A stretch of 64,000 nucleotides of DNA from Cymodocea nodosa (lineage: Eukaryota; Streptophyta; Magnoliopsida; Alismatales; Cymodoceaceae). The stretch's first letter is position 1, and each line of letters begins with the position of its first letter. Under the pieces are notes generated by a model, which did no database searches, was not told the origin of the DNA, and worked only from the letters and a program-made list of their open reading frames with translations. A program made the translations under genes and the position numbers. Positions 1-8,940 of the stretch are shown one piece after another. The stretch covers positions 7,938,501 to 8,002,500 of the forward strand of contig CM072347.1 of NCBI GenBank assembly GCA_036874045.1. The letters run 5' to 3'.

Positions 1-96
1 AATCAATTAGTTGATATATTTACAAAACCTCTAGATGAAAATACATTCTGCAACATTAGATTAAATTTAGGTATTTGTAGGCTATGTGATGTGTAA
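1..96 (+). CDS. copia RNase H C-terminal tail (window-truncated)
   Basis: Thirty-one codons and a stop in frame from base 1. The peptide begins NQLVDIFTKPLDE and ends LGICRLCDV. QLADIFTKPL followed by a short LG-rich tail is the usual end of a Ty1/copia polyprotein, and the same motif is seen at 38940-38995 and 58930-59020. It fixes the end of E1 pol and so the start of the noncoding spacer behind it. The rest of the gene lies to the left of the window. Confidence 0.9.
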   Translation, partial: NQLVDIFTKPLDENTFCNIRLNLGICRLCDV

Positions 97-1340
97 AATG
101 CTTAAACTCCACATAAAAAGATAAATATTATTGATGATGTTGTTCACCTCATAGATATTATATACTTATTATAAATATCTAAAGTAATATCTAAACTGCT
201 GCTTAAGATACTATGTATTTATTGTAAAATCATAGTAGTATCTTATTGATTTTAAGTAGTTTATCAATTTTAATGGTTTTTACGATTTTAAGTGGAAGTG
301 TAAATGAAAAACATTAAATACTTCAGACATTCTGAAATTTTGATTAAATGTTTTCTTTGAATCAAGGAAAATGCATATGATCATGCATAAATTTGACTTA
401 GTTGATTAAACTTGTAGAATAAGTTATATGTAACTTATCTTAAACTATTAATCAAAAGTATAAGCTTATCGAAATTGATTCATATTTTCAGTACAATCAT
501 AGAAGTAAAAAGTGTATGAGATTTGTGTTTTATTGCATCTGTATTAATGGAATACATATATACTATGCTTAAAATGAAAAGTGCTTACAAAGTGAAAATC
601 TTTGAGAGTTTATTGATCAGTTTGATCACGAGCCTTTTGTACTTGAGCAGATAGGTATGTAAGGATTGTTGTCCTGAAAAAGGATTCTTTAGATCTGGCA
701 ACCTAAGGTCCTGATCAGATCTAGGATTGTTGACTGAAAGCTCATTACACGGGTACATTAGAAAGCTCTTGTATGATTCAAGCTTTTCAAACTAACTTTT
801 AAAGAAAATTATCAATATTTACTGTTTTGAAAAGAAAAAGTTGTTTCATTAATTACAGATATCTTTGAATCGCATATAGTTTATACCAATATGACTACTG
901 ATTTATTGAATCAAAATTAGTACTTTTGAAAATGTTTATTTGAGATACATTCTTTTATTCTCCTTGAATTAATCGAATTGAGTTCAAAGTTGTGTTTTGA
1001 TTCATATACAGTAGGAATTGATTCTGGAAATCATTTTTGTTGATGTCAGGATAACAGAAGTCTCTGAAAATAAAATGTAAAAGTATAGTTATACTTAACA
1101 TCTATTGTCACTACAAGTATATTTTGTATTTTGATTGAATATATTTAAAGTATATTTGTAGGGGGAGCATTAACAATGTCAAAAACAGATTAATATAATT
1201 TAAAATACAAATCTTAGTTAATCTGAATTAATGTCCTCTTAAAATCTTGATGAAATAATTTAAAAAGACAAATAAACTATTCTAGATTCAAAAGACAAAA
1301 TGTTCAAATAGTTTACAATGTTCTCAAGATAATGTTAAGT
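97..1340 (+). other. E1 noncoding spacer between pol and accessory ORF
   Basis: About 1.2 kb without a credible reading frame. From about 150 to 1160 it resembles, in the same sense, the spacer of gypsy2 (about 29140-30290 on the minus strand). The best stretch is 601-790 against 29510-29695, with shared runs such as ACGAGCCTTTTGTACTTGAG against CTCAAGTACAAAAGGCTCGT. A purine-tract-like TAGGGGGAGCA lies at 1159-1169, near the place where gypsy2 has its own purine tract. No function is assigned. Confidence 0.75.
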
Positions 1341-1683
1341 TTAACATGTGTGTTGTTTTCGGAAGGTTTTAGTTGGAAGCATATGAAACTTGTTTAAGTG
1401 TACTAACTAGACGTTATATTAGATAAGGTAACGTGTAAAACTGCCTCTAAACAGCGTTTTACACATTAGGTTAGTTAACTCAATGAGTTATACTTGAATA
1501 TTTCAGGTACCTTGATTGAATAAACTTTATTCAATATTTATTTAATTTCTAAACCCGACTTATCTTCACGTTGAGTTATACGCCTAAAAACCCTATTTAA
1601 ACACTTATAACACGGGGACTTAGGTTATTTGTAAACTTTGTCAAGAAAATCTTTCCCGCTTGTTGTTGTTACTACCTACGACG
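1341..1683 (+). promoter_or_regulatory. E1 accessory-ORF leader with LTR-type palindromes and TATA-like box
   Basis: This leader precedes the accessory ORF start at 1684. It carries the same inverted GTTA/TAAC units that fill the family A LTR: GTTAACTCAATGAGTTATAC near 1473-1492 and CACGTTGAGTTATAC at 1568-1582. TATTTAAA at 1594-1601 is placed about 85 bp before the ATG. The E2 copy keeps both the palindromes and the TATTTAAA-like box (11212-11480, minus). This layout suggests an internal promoter that drives the accessory ORF separately from the genomic transcript; that is inference. Confidence 0.5.
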
Positions 1684-3960
1684 ATGGTCTCTAAGTTCTA
1701 CAAAGGTCGTGGCAGAGGAAAAGGCAAAAGCAGAAGAGATGCAAAAGGAAAAGAAATAGAGAATGATGAAGTTCCACGTACTTGGTTCAAGAAAATATTT
1801 CGAGTGGACAAAAGGTTAGAAGAACTTTATAGAGATTACTTGTTTTCTTAGGATATATTAGATGAAGTTAGACAAGAACTTCAACATACTGATGCAAGTA
1901 TTACATACATGGGTATTCGAAGTAAATATGATAGAGAATACAGAATGAAAGGTGCTGAGATTGCATTTTTGGAACAGTATGCAAAATATTTGGAAAAAGG
2001 TGTAGGTTCATCAAATAGAACTCCTCAAACTCCTATAAACGGTACAAGACTACATGCATTTGAGGAAGAGTATGAATCAACTATCCCTACTCCTTTATAT
2101 TCAAAACAAGTAGAATCAGATATTGCTGTAGACAAAACAAAAGTTGATAGTCTTCGAAAGGCTGTTGCAATAGAAAGTGCCTTAGAAGAATTAAAGCAGA
2201 AAACTTTTATGGAGCAATTTGAAAAGAAAAAAGCAATACTTGAAAAGGAGAAATAGAAATGTTATAGAAGAAGGAAAGTCAGAAAAATTATGTCTAAGGA
2301 AACAAAGTCTATTGAAAAAGGAAAATCAGATGAAAATTTATTTTCAAAGGACAATGTATGTCTAGACATTGTACCCTATTGTGCATCTAATAAACTCATC
2401 AGTTCCGAACACACTGAAACTGATGAAGATAATGAGACTTTATTTTCCCTTGCTAGAAAACTTGAGAAGAAATCCAAGTCAAATATAAGCTCAAGTTTTT
2501 CTATTAGTACAAGTCCTGATGATGCAGAAATTGACAAATCAGAGCATCAGGCACTTGACATTGAACAAGTTATTGCAGATATAATTGACAATGTTGAGGT
2601 AGTAACTAGTTCAAAGGCTGAATTGTCTGGAGTAGCAGATATTGAAATTGTTAAGACTCTAGAAGAGCTAAAAGTTAACCAGCCTTCTATAGAATCTATA
2701 AAAGCAGAGTCTGAGAATTCACAGCATGAAACAATGGAAATATTTGTTGAACAAAATGAACAATTACAAACAGATACACCGGTTGTAAAATTTGTGGAAA
2801 AATTGTACTCTGAACATTCTATAGAGACTGAACAAATGAATGTTGAGCATATTGACAATGTTCCTAACACTGTTGAAGCTGAAGAATCAAGCTTACCTGA
2901 GCAACTTCAAGATAATATTTTGGAAGAGGAACAACATAACATTCATTTTGAAGAAGAGGTTCCTGAAGATGAATTAAACTCTGAATCACGACTTCAGGTA
3001 TCACCTTCTTTGTGTACAATATTAAAAATTCAAGGTAATGCAATTCATTTTAGATCTGAAGAAGCATTGCAGAAATACAATAATCTGATTACATGTCAGA
3101 TTCTGCATGCTCGTCCAATAAAATTCAGAAATTTGATGGAAATAAGAGATCTGTTTGAGTTTCAAGGCCTCATTAAATTCTTGCCAATAGGAACAAGATG
3201 GAAGCAATACATAGAGCTTATTGCAGCTTTTTATAGCAATCTGGTCAAGAATGGAAATTTTCTGAAAACTCAAATAAATGAACAGGAGTTTATATTGTCT
3301 CTTGAGTTAATTTTTGAAGTTTTAGGATTAAAGAATGAAGGTGTTGTTGTTACCAACATATTTGACATAATAAGACAACTAGAATGGAACATTCAGTCTT
3401 TATCAAAAATTCTAGATGTATATTCTGAAATGAGATTAATGGAAAATCTGAATGCAGAGGCAAGGTTTATTGCAAATATATTGCATGCAAATTTATTTCA
3501 GAGAGTTGGACACAATATAGAAGTCAGCAGAAGTTGTTTATATGCAACTTATAGCTTGCTGAATAGAATTCAAATCAATTGGTTTGATGTTTTCACTTCT
3601 CAACTACAGCATATGAGTTCAAAGTTATTTTATGGTGATGTTGTATTTAGACTCATTGCAAGCCAATTGAATTTATCCAACTGGCCCTCTGAAACTAAAG
3701 GCATGAGAGCATTTAGTGTCAAAGATTTGCAAAAATTCCAGGCCATGCATACACCTCAACGACAACAACAACAACAACAACCTGATACAGACCATATACA
3801 ACAACAACAACAACAACAAAGTTATTCAGTTCAAGCAGAACAGCAAACCCAGCTACCTCCTGACTTAGATGCAGTGCTTAACGACATCAGAAATGATATT
3901 AGGCATCTAGGAGATAAAATATGTAATGCTATAAGTGATATACTTAGGAGGGGTCGCTAA
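1684..3960 (+). pseudogene. E1 accessory ORF (Sirevirus 'env-like'/plant transposon protein type)
   Basis: A reading region after pol, open for 556 residues from 2290 to 3960, with related coding stretches from 1684. The beginning is basic (MVSKFYKGRGRGKGKSRR), the middle is acidic and Glu/Ser-rich, and a folded C-terminal domain follows (pattern RPIKFRNLMEIRDLFEFQGL, AAFYSNL, LGLKNEG). Two glutamine runs and a short coiled-coil-like tail ending in RRGR close it. The domain pattern recalls the 'putative plant transposon protein' family often found in plant retroelements. I see no transmembrane segment or signal peptide, so the label 'envelope' is not supported. Related copies lie in E2, W, X and T. 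It is a fossil with about two breaks. Confidence 0.7.
3763..3821 (+). repeat. CAA microsatellite encoding polyglutamine
   Basis: Two CAA runs separated by a short spacer encode the glutamine tracts near the C-terminus of the E1 accessory ORF. The E2 copy has the matching GTT runs around 9082-9135 but with different lengths, as expected for slippage. Confidence 0.85.
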
Positions 3961-4459
3961 CTATTTTTGTTTGTTTCTGAATACAAAATGTAATGTTTGT
4001 ATTACTTGTTTGATTCATTGAACAATACATTTTTCTGTAAATGTGTTCAATTATTATTCTTGTTTACAGAAATTGTTGTTGTAGTTCTCTTATATATGTA
4101 TATATATTCTTTGTAATTATCTTTTTAATTAATAACAAAAAGGGGGAGAAATATTATAAAAAGATGATTATGATCTTAATTGCATATATATATATATTAT
4201 AAAAGGAGATGCTATTGAATGGTTATTGTAATCTGACAGATGATAATTAGAAAACTGATACATATATAATTATTGACATCTGAGAGTTTTAGTTCTGAGA
4301 GGTAAAATTTACACAAACAATAGAAATAAGCTTAAGTGAACTTAAGTCAACAAACAAGTTTGTTGAATTAAAAGTTAACCTAACGAAGGTGCTTTGTTGA
4401 GTTATACATATTTCATAATTGATTTAATATGGTTTTGTCATCATCAAAAAGGGGGAGAT
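3961..4459 (+). other. E1 3' noncoding region with duplicated polypurine tract
   Basis: No gene is seen. The purine tract AAAAAGGGGGAGA occurs twice, at 4137-4149 and at 4446-4458, the second directly before the LTR. Several purine tracts before the 3' LTR are a described Sirevirus trait; only the last would normally prime plus-strand DNA. The matching E2 region is 8446-8940 on the minus strand. Confidence 0.8.
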
Positions 4460-6072
4460 TGTTGAGTATTTTTGTTTTGATGATGTGTGCTGAATGAAAA
4501 TAATCATATTTGTTCAATTACTATTGCTTGTGAAAAGAAATTAAAATCATCAATTAATACAGAAAAAGCTTACTGATATAAATACTTGTCTGTATTGGAT
4601 CTGAAGTTAATAACTAGTCGTTTCGTTGCATTAATTTCTCATTTAGCTAAACGTTAAGTTAACGTGTGTTTTTATTGAAAAGCATGATATGTTTTAATGT
4701 TATATCTTCTGTATCATGAACCGTGCACGTTTAGACAACTCGTTAAGTTAGAGTTTTGTTTGTATAGAGGTCACATGAGAACTCGTTAAGTTAGAGGCTT
4801 AAAGGTTAAAATAGGTCACGTGATAACTCGTTAAGTTAGTGAGTAAAAGAAGAGACGAACTCGTTAAGTTAGTGTTATACACGTGGTGAAATTATAAGTT
4901 ACGAATGTTGTATTGTATCACGTGAGGTGCACATGTTTAACTCGTTAAGTTAACATAACTAAACGCGTTGAGTTGCTATTGAACACTAAGGAAACGCGTT
5001 AGGTTAGTGTTATAAACTTAAGTTGTTATTTTTGCACGTGGTAAAATTCTTATTATAAAAACATTTGTTTATTACTGGTTCGTTGAGTTATCATAACACA
5101 ACGGAAATGGTTCGTTGAGTTATCATAACACAACGGAGATGGTTTGTTGAGATAGCATAACACCACGGACATAGTTCGTTGAGTTAGCTACAGTACTTGT
5201 CACGTGAAATGGCACATGAGGAACTCGTTATGTTAGAAACGTTAAGTTATATATATACTTGTGTTACTCGTTTAGTTAACATTAAAGTAACAACTTCTTA
5301 TTACACTGATGAAAAACTTTTGGAGGAGAAAGTTTATTTTGTAGGAAATTTTTCAGAGATTCAGGATTGATGATTAAAGAAAATTCGAAATATAAATGTG
5401 GGTTAGAACGTGTGTGTTTCGATGAAGGAAAAAGAAAAGACGTGGAGAAGTGGAAAATTGGTGGTGGTTAAACGTGAAGGATATGCATGAAATGAAGATA
5501 CAGTATAAAAGGCATAGAATTCTCATAGATCAATTAATCCTTGCACACAAAACGAAAAATCTTTTCAAGGATCAAACCATCCCTGCACACCAAAAGTAAA
5601 ATCTTTTTCAAGGATCAAAAATACCTCTTCTCGGGGAAAATCTCTCAAGTAGAAGAAAGTTCAATGAAGCATAAAAAGGTAAGATTTTCGTCACTGAAGA
5701 TTTGAAGTATCAGAAGAAAGCAAATTCGGTGAAGCATGAAAAGACAAGATATTCGTCACTGAAGAATTGCTGAAGAAGAAAAAGAAGAAGAAGAAAGATC
5801 TCAAACAGGGAGAAAAGTTTTAAATTCCGCAAATTAGTTTTCTCTGTTTGTAGTTATGAAATTGTTTAGATGATACATGGTATCGAAATATAATTGCATC
5901 TACAATTTCTGAGGAGAATTGAATTGTATAATGTAATTGAAAACTTGAATAAAAATGATTTTATGAAAACAATGTCTCAACTTGTTTTTGAGTTTTAAAG
6001 TTTCAATTATATTTCAGAAAATATTAAAGATACACAATTCACCCCCCTCTTGTGTAGCCATACGATCCTACA
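4460..6072 (+). repeat. LTR-A, 3' LTR of E1
   Basis: A 1.61-kb LTR beginning TGTTGAGTATTTTTG after the purine tract and ending CCATACGATCCTACA. The U3 part (4600-5290) is packed with AACTCGTTAAGTTAG and CGTTGAGTTA...TAACACAACG units, interleaved with CACGTG at 4817, 4880, 4919, 5035 and 5201. A TATA box (5504-5511) is followed by a purine-rich transcribed part. The end motif CACCCCCCTCTTGTG is shared with the ends of LTR-B and LTR-C. Other copies are at 6860-8445, 21287-21564 (fragment), 44640-46193 and 53070-54639. Confidence 0.93.
5504..5511 (+). promoter_or_regulatory. TATA box of LTR-A
   Basis: TATAAAAG lies about 210 bp downstream of the palindrome/CACGTG array, where U3 should end. It is kept in the other LTR-A copies on the minus strand at 7416-7423, 45196-45203 and 53632-53639. 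Confidence 0.7.
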
Positions 6073-6201
6073 GTTTATGTAATAGTTCTTGAATTAAAGC
6101 ATCATTCTCTCTCAAAAGTTGTTTTAAATGAGCTACTTGATCCAAAAGCATTCGATTATGCTGAAGCAGAATCTCATTTTGTTGTAAGAGGGTGACAGAA
6201 T
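6073..6201 (-). pseudogene. outlying piece of element W accessory ORF
   Basis: A minus-strand fragment with coding character: its translation is Leu/Gln-rich and coiled-coil-like, including LLQQNEILLQHNRM and HLKQLLRENDALI. It lies between the E1 LTR and the TRIM. The target repeats of E2 and the TRIM indicate that it belongs to the same old copy as 6743-6859 and 21565-23282. It is a fossil. Confidence 0.6.
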
Positions 6202-6434
6202 TGTTAGGATCGGGTGTTGCCATCTATGCTAAAACCCCAAGGTGTTAGCAAAGGCTCCTCAACATCCTATTAAAAGTTCTTAGCACCTAGCCGTGTGTTG
6301 TTCAAGTGTAACCTAGGCATTTGGTCCTCAACTTTCAATCATGCCACTTGTCACAGGACAATGTGAGGCATCTCCTCAACGCAGGCAATTGTTAGGACAC
6401 ATGCCACCAAGAAACACATGTTGGGCACCCAACA
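6202..6434 (-). repeat. TRIM 3' LTR
   Basis: A 233-bp direct terminal repeat next to the purine tract on the minus strand. It differs from its partner at a modest number of sites, mostly transitions, so this is not a very recent insertion. Confidence 0.9.
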
Positions 6435-6509
6435 ATCCCCCCCAACACGTGTACACACAACATGCATCTGCTAAGACTCAAACCCGTGACCCCTCACTCT
6501 AATACCACT

Positions 6510-6742
6510 TGTTAGGATCGGGTGCTACCATCTATGCTAAAACCCCAAGGTGTTAGCAAAGACTCCTCAACATCTTGTTAAAGGTTCTTAGCACCCAGTC
6601 ATGTGTTATTCAAGTGTGACCTAGGCATTTGGTCCCTAGCTTTCAATCATGCCACTTGTCACGGGACAGCGTGAGGCATCTCCTCAACGTAGGCGATTAT
6701 TAGGACACATGCCACCAAGAAATGTGTGTTGGGCACTCAACA
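6510..6742 (-). repeat. TRIM 5' LTR
   Basis: A 233-bp direct terminal repeat next to the tRNA-Met-type primer site on the minus strand. Confidence 0.9.
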
Positions 6743-6859
6743 AGAACTGTCAATTGTAGGAGTTGGATTTTCCTAAGGAGGTGGAGGTGGTACACGAGGA
6801 GGAGGAGGAGGACTTTGATGTGTAGATGGTTGAAAAAGAGTAGGCACCTCTATAGGATC
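6743..6859 (-). pseudogene. outlying piece of element W accessory ORF, proline-rich
   Basis: A minus-strand fragment coding for a proline-rich stretch (two runs of five prolines) between the TRIM and the E2 LTR. It ends in GGATC (6855-6859), one half of the E2 target repeat; the other half is 21565-21569, where the W accessory ORF resumes. That ties this fragment to W. It is a fossil. Confidence 0.65.
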
Positions 6860-8445
6860 TGTAGGATCGTATGGCTACACAAGAGGGGGGTGAATTGTGT
6901 TTTTCAATATTTTCGAATATAATTGAAACTTTAAAACTCAAAAACAAGTCAAGACAATGTTTTCATAAAATTATTTTTATTCAATGTTTCAATTACAATA
7001 TACAATTCAATTCTCCTCAGAAATTGTAGATGTAATTATATATCGATACCATGTTTCATCTATACAATTTCATAACTACAAACATAGAAAACTAATTTGC
7101 GGAATTTAAAACATTTCTCCTTGTTTGAGATCTTTCTTCTTCTTCTTCTTTCTTCTTCAGCAATTCTTCAATGACGAATATCTTGTCTTTTTATGCTTCA
7201 TCGAATTTGCTTTCTTCTGATACTTCAAATCTTCAGTGACGAAAATCTTACCTTTTTATGCTTCACTGAATTTTCTTCTACTTGAGAGATTTTCCCCGAA
7301 GAGGTGTTTTTGATCCCTGAAAATATTTTTCTTTTGGTGTGCAGGGATACTTTGATCCTTGAAAGGATTTTTCGTTTTGTGTGCAAGGATGGTTTGATCA
7401 ACGAGAACTCTACACCTTTTATACTGTATCTTCATTTCATGCATATCCTCCACGTTTAATCACTACCAATTTTCCACTTCTCCACGTTTTTTCTTTTTCC
7501 TTCATCGAAACACACACATTCTGACCCACGTTTATATTTCGAATTTTCTTTAATCATCAGTTTTGGATCTCTGAAAAATTTCCTGCAAAATAAACTTTCT
7601 TGTCCAAAAATTTTTCATCATTGTAATAAGAAGTCTTTACTTTAATGTTAACTAAATGAGTAACACAAGTAGATATTAACTTAACATTTCTAACTTAACG
7701 AGTTCCTCATGTGCCATTTCACGTGACAAGTATTGTAGCTAACTCAACAAACTATCTTCGTGGTGTTACGCTAACTCAACGAACCATCTCTGTTGTGTTA
7801 CGATAACTCAATGAACTAGTAATATACAAATGTTTTTATATTAAGAATTTTACCACGTGCAAAAATAACAACTTAAGTTTATAACGCTAACCTAACACGT
7901 TGCCGTAGTGTTCAATATAGCAACTCAACGCGTTTAGTTATGCTAACTTAACAAGTTAAACATGTGCACCTCACATGATACAATATAACATTCATAACTT
8001 ATAATTTCACCACGTGTATAATACTAACTTAACGAGTTCATCTCTTCTTTTACTCACTAACTTAACAAGTTCTCACGTGACCTATTTTAACCTTTAAGCC
8101 TCTAACTTAAGGAGTTCTCACGTGACCTCTATACAAATAACACTCTAACTTAACGAGTTGTCTTAACGTGCACTATTCATGATACAGAAGATATAACTTT
8201 AAAACATACCATGCTTTTCAATAAAAACACACGTTAACTTAACATTTAGTTAAATGAGAAATTAATGCAATGAAACGACTAGTTATTAACTTATCATAAT
8301 TTCAAATCCAATACAGACAAGTATTTATGTAAGTAAGCTTTTTCTGTATTAATTGATGATTTTCATTTCTTTTCACAAGCAATAGTAATTGAGCAAATAT
8401 GATTATTTTCATTCAGCACACATCATCAAAACAAAATACTCAACA
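6860..8445 (-). repeat. LTR-A, 3' LTR of E2
   Basis: A 1.59-kb LTR, the reverse complement of the E1 LTR over its whole length. It runs from TGTAGGATCGTATGG at its low-coordinate edge to ACAAAATACTCAACA at the high edge, followed by the purine tract. The palindrome and CACGTG array occupies 7640-8290. Confidence 0.93.
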
Positions 8446-8940
8446 ATCTCCCTCTTTTTGATGATGACAAAACCATATTAAATCAATTATGAAATATGTT
8501 TAACTCAACAAAGCACCTTCGTTGGGTTAACTTTTCATTCAACAAACAAGTTTGTTGACTTAAGTTGACTTAAGCTTATTTCTATTGTTTGTGTAAATTT
8601 CACCTCTCAGAACTAAAACTTTTAGATGTCAATAATTATATAAGTATCAGTTTTCTAATTATCATCTGTCAGATTACAATAACCATTCAATAGCATCTCT
8701 CTTTATAATATATGCAATTAAAATCATACTCATCTTTTTATAATATTTCTCCCCCTTTTTGTCATTAATTAAAAATATAATTACAGAGAATATATATATA
8801 TAGTAAGAGATATATTTACAACAACTCTTTCTGTAAACAATAATAAGAATTGAATACATTTACAAAAATAAATGTATTGTTCAATGAATCAAACAAGGAA
8901 TACAAACATTACATTTTGTATTTAGAAACAAACAAAAACA
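8446..8940 (-). other. E2 3' noncoding region with purine tracts
   Basis: The mirror of 3961-4459. On the minus strand it holds a purine tract next to the LTR (about 8446-8458) and a second at about 8748-8760. Short frames here read only AT-rich DNA; I see no gene. Confidence 0.75.

Larger units (their letters stand above)
1..6072 (+). mobile_element. E1: Ty1/copia Sirevirus-like element, family A, 3' portion
   Basis: The 3' half of a plus-strand copia element; the 5' LTR, gag and most of pol lie before the window. In order it shows the end of RNase H (1-96), a long noncoding spacer, a promoter-like leader, an accessory ORF (1684-3960), two purine tracts (4137-4150 and 4446-4458) and a complete 3' LTR (4460-6072). 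The accessory ORF after pol and the repeated AAAAAGGGGGAGA tracts are known Sirevirus traits. The flank to its right (6073-6201) is a piece of the older element W, so E1 inserted into W. Its target repeat (GTTTA at 6073-6077) cannot be tested because the left end is off-window. The copy is a fossil with a few breaks. Confidence 0.88.
6202..6742 (-). mobile_element. TRIM (terminal-repeat retrotransposon in miniature), 541 bp
   Basis: Two direct 233-bp LTRs (6202-6434 and 6510-6742) both begin TGTTAGGATCGGG and end CAACA, around a 75-bp interior. On the minus strand the interior starts with a primer site TGGTATTAGAG (6507-6497) and ends with a purine tract GTTGGGGGGGAT (6446-6435), so the element is read on the minus strand. 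Flanks are AGAAT (6197-6201) and AGAAC (6743-6747), a 5-bp target repeat with one mismatch. There is no coding capacity, as is usual for TRIMs. It is structurally whole. Confidence 0.92.

Noticed and set aside
2290-3960. Accessory ORF as a retroviral envelope
   Set aside because: No signal peptide, transmembrane segment or cleavage-like site is visible; the label is historical for Sireviruses.
4600-5290. CRISPR-like array (short repeats with spacers)
   Set aside because: Units are inverted, degenerate, unevenly spaced and inside a retrotransposon LTR of a plant genome.
6722-6947. Two short opposite-strand frames across the TRIM/E2 junction
   Set aside because: They cross element boundaries and low-complexity GGA/TCC DNA; not genes.
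7256-7453. A 65-residue frame repeated in each LTR-A copy (also 45036-45233 and 53370-53669)
   Set aside because: It recurs only because the LTR is repeated; it lies in the transcribed leader just after the TATA box, is not kept open in all copies and has no known domain. A small leader ORF is possible but unsupported.
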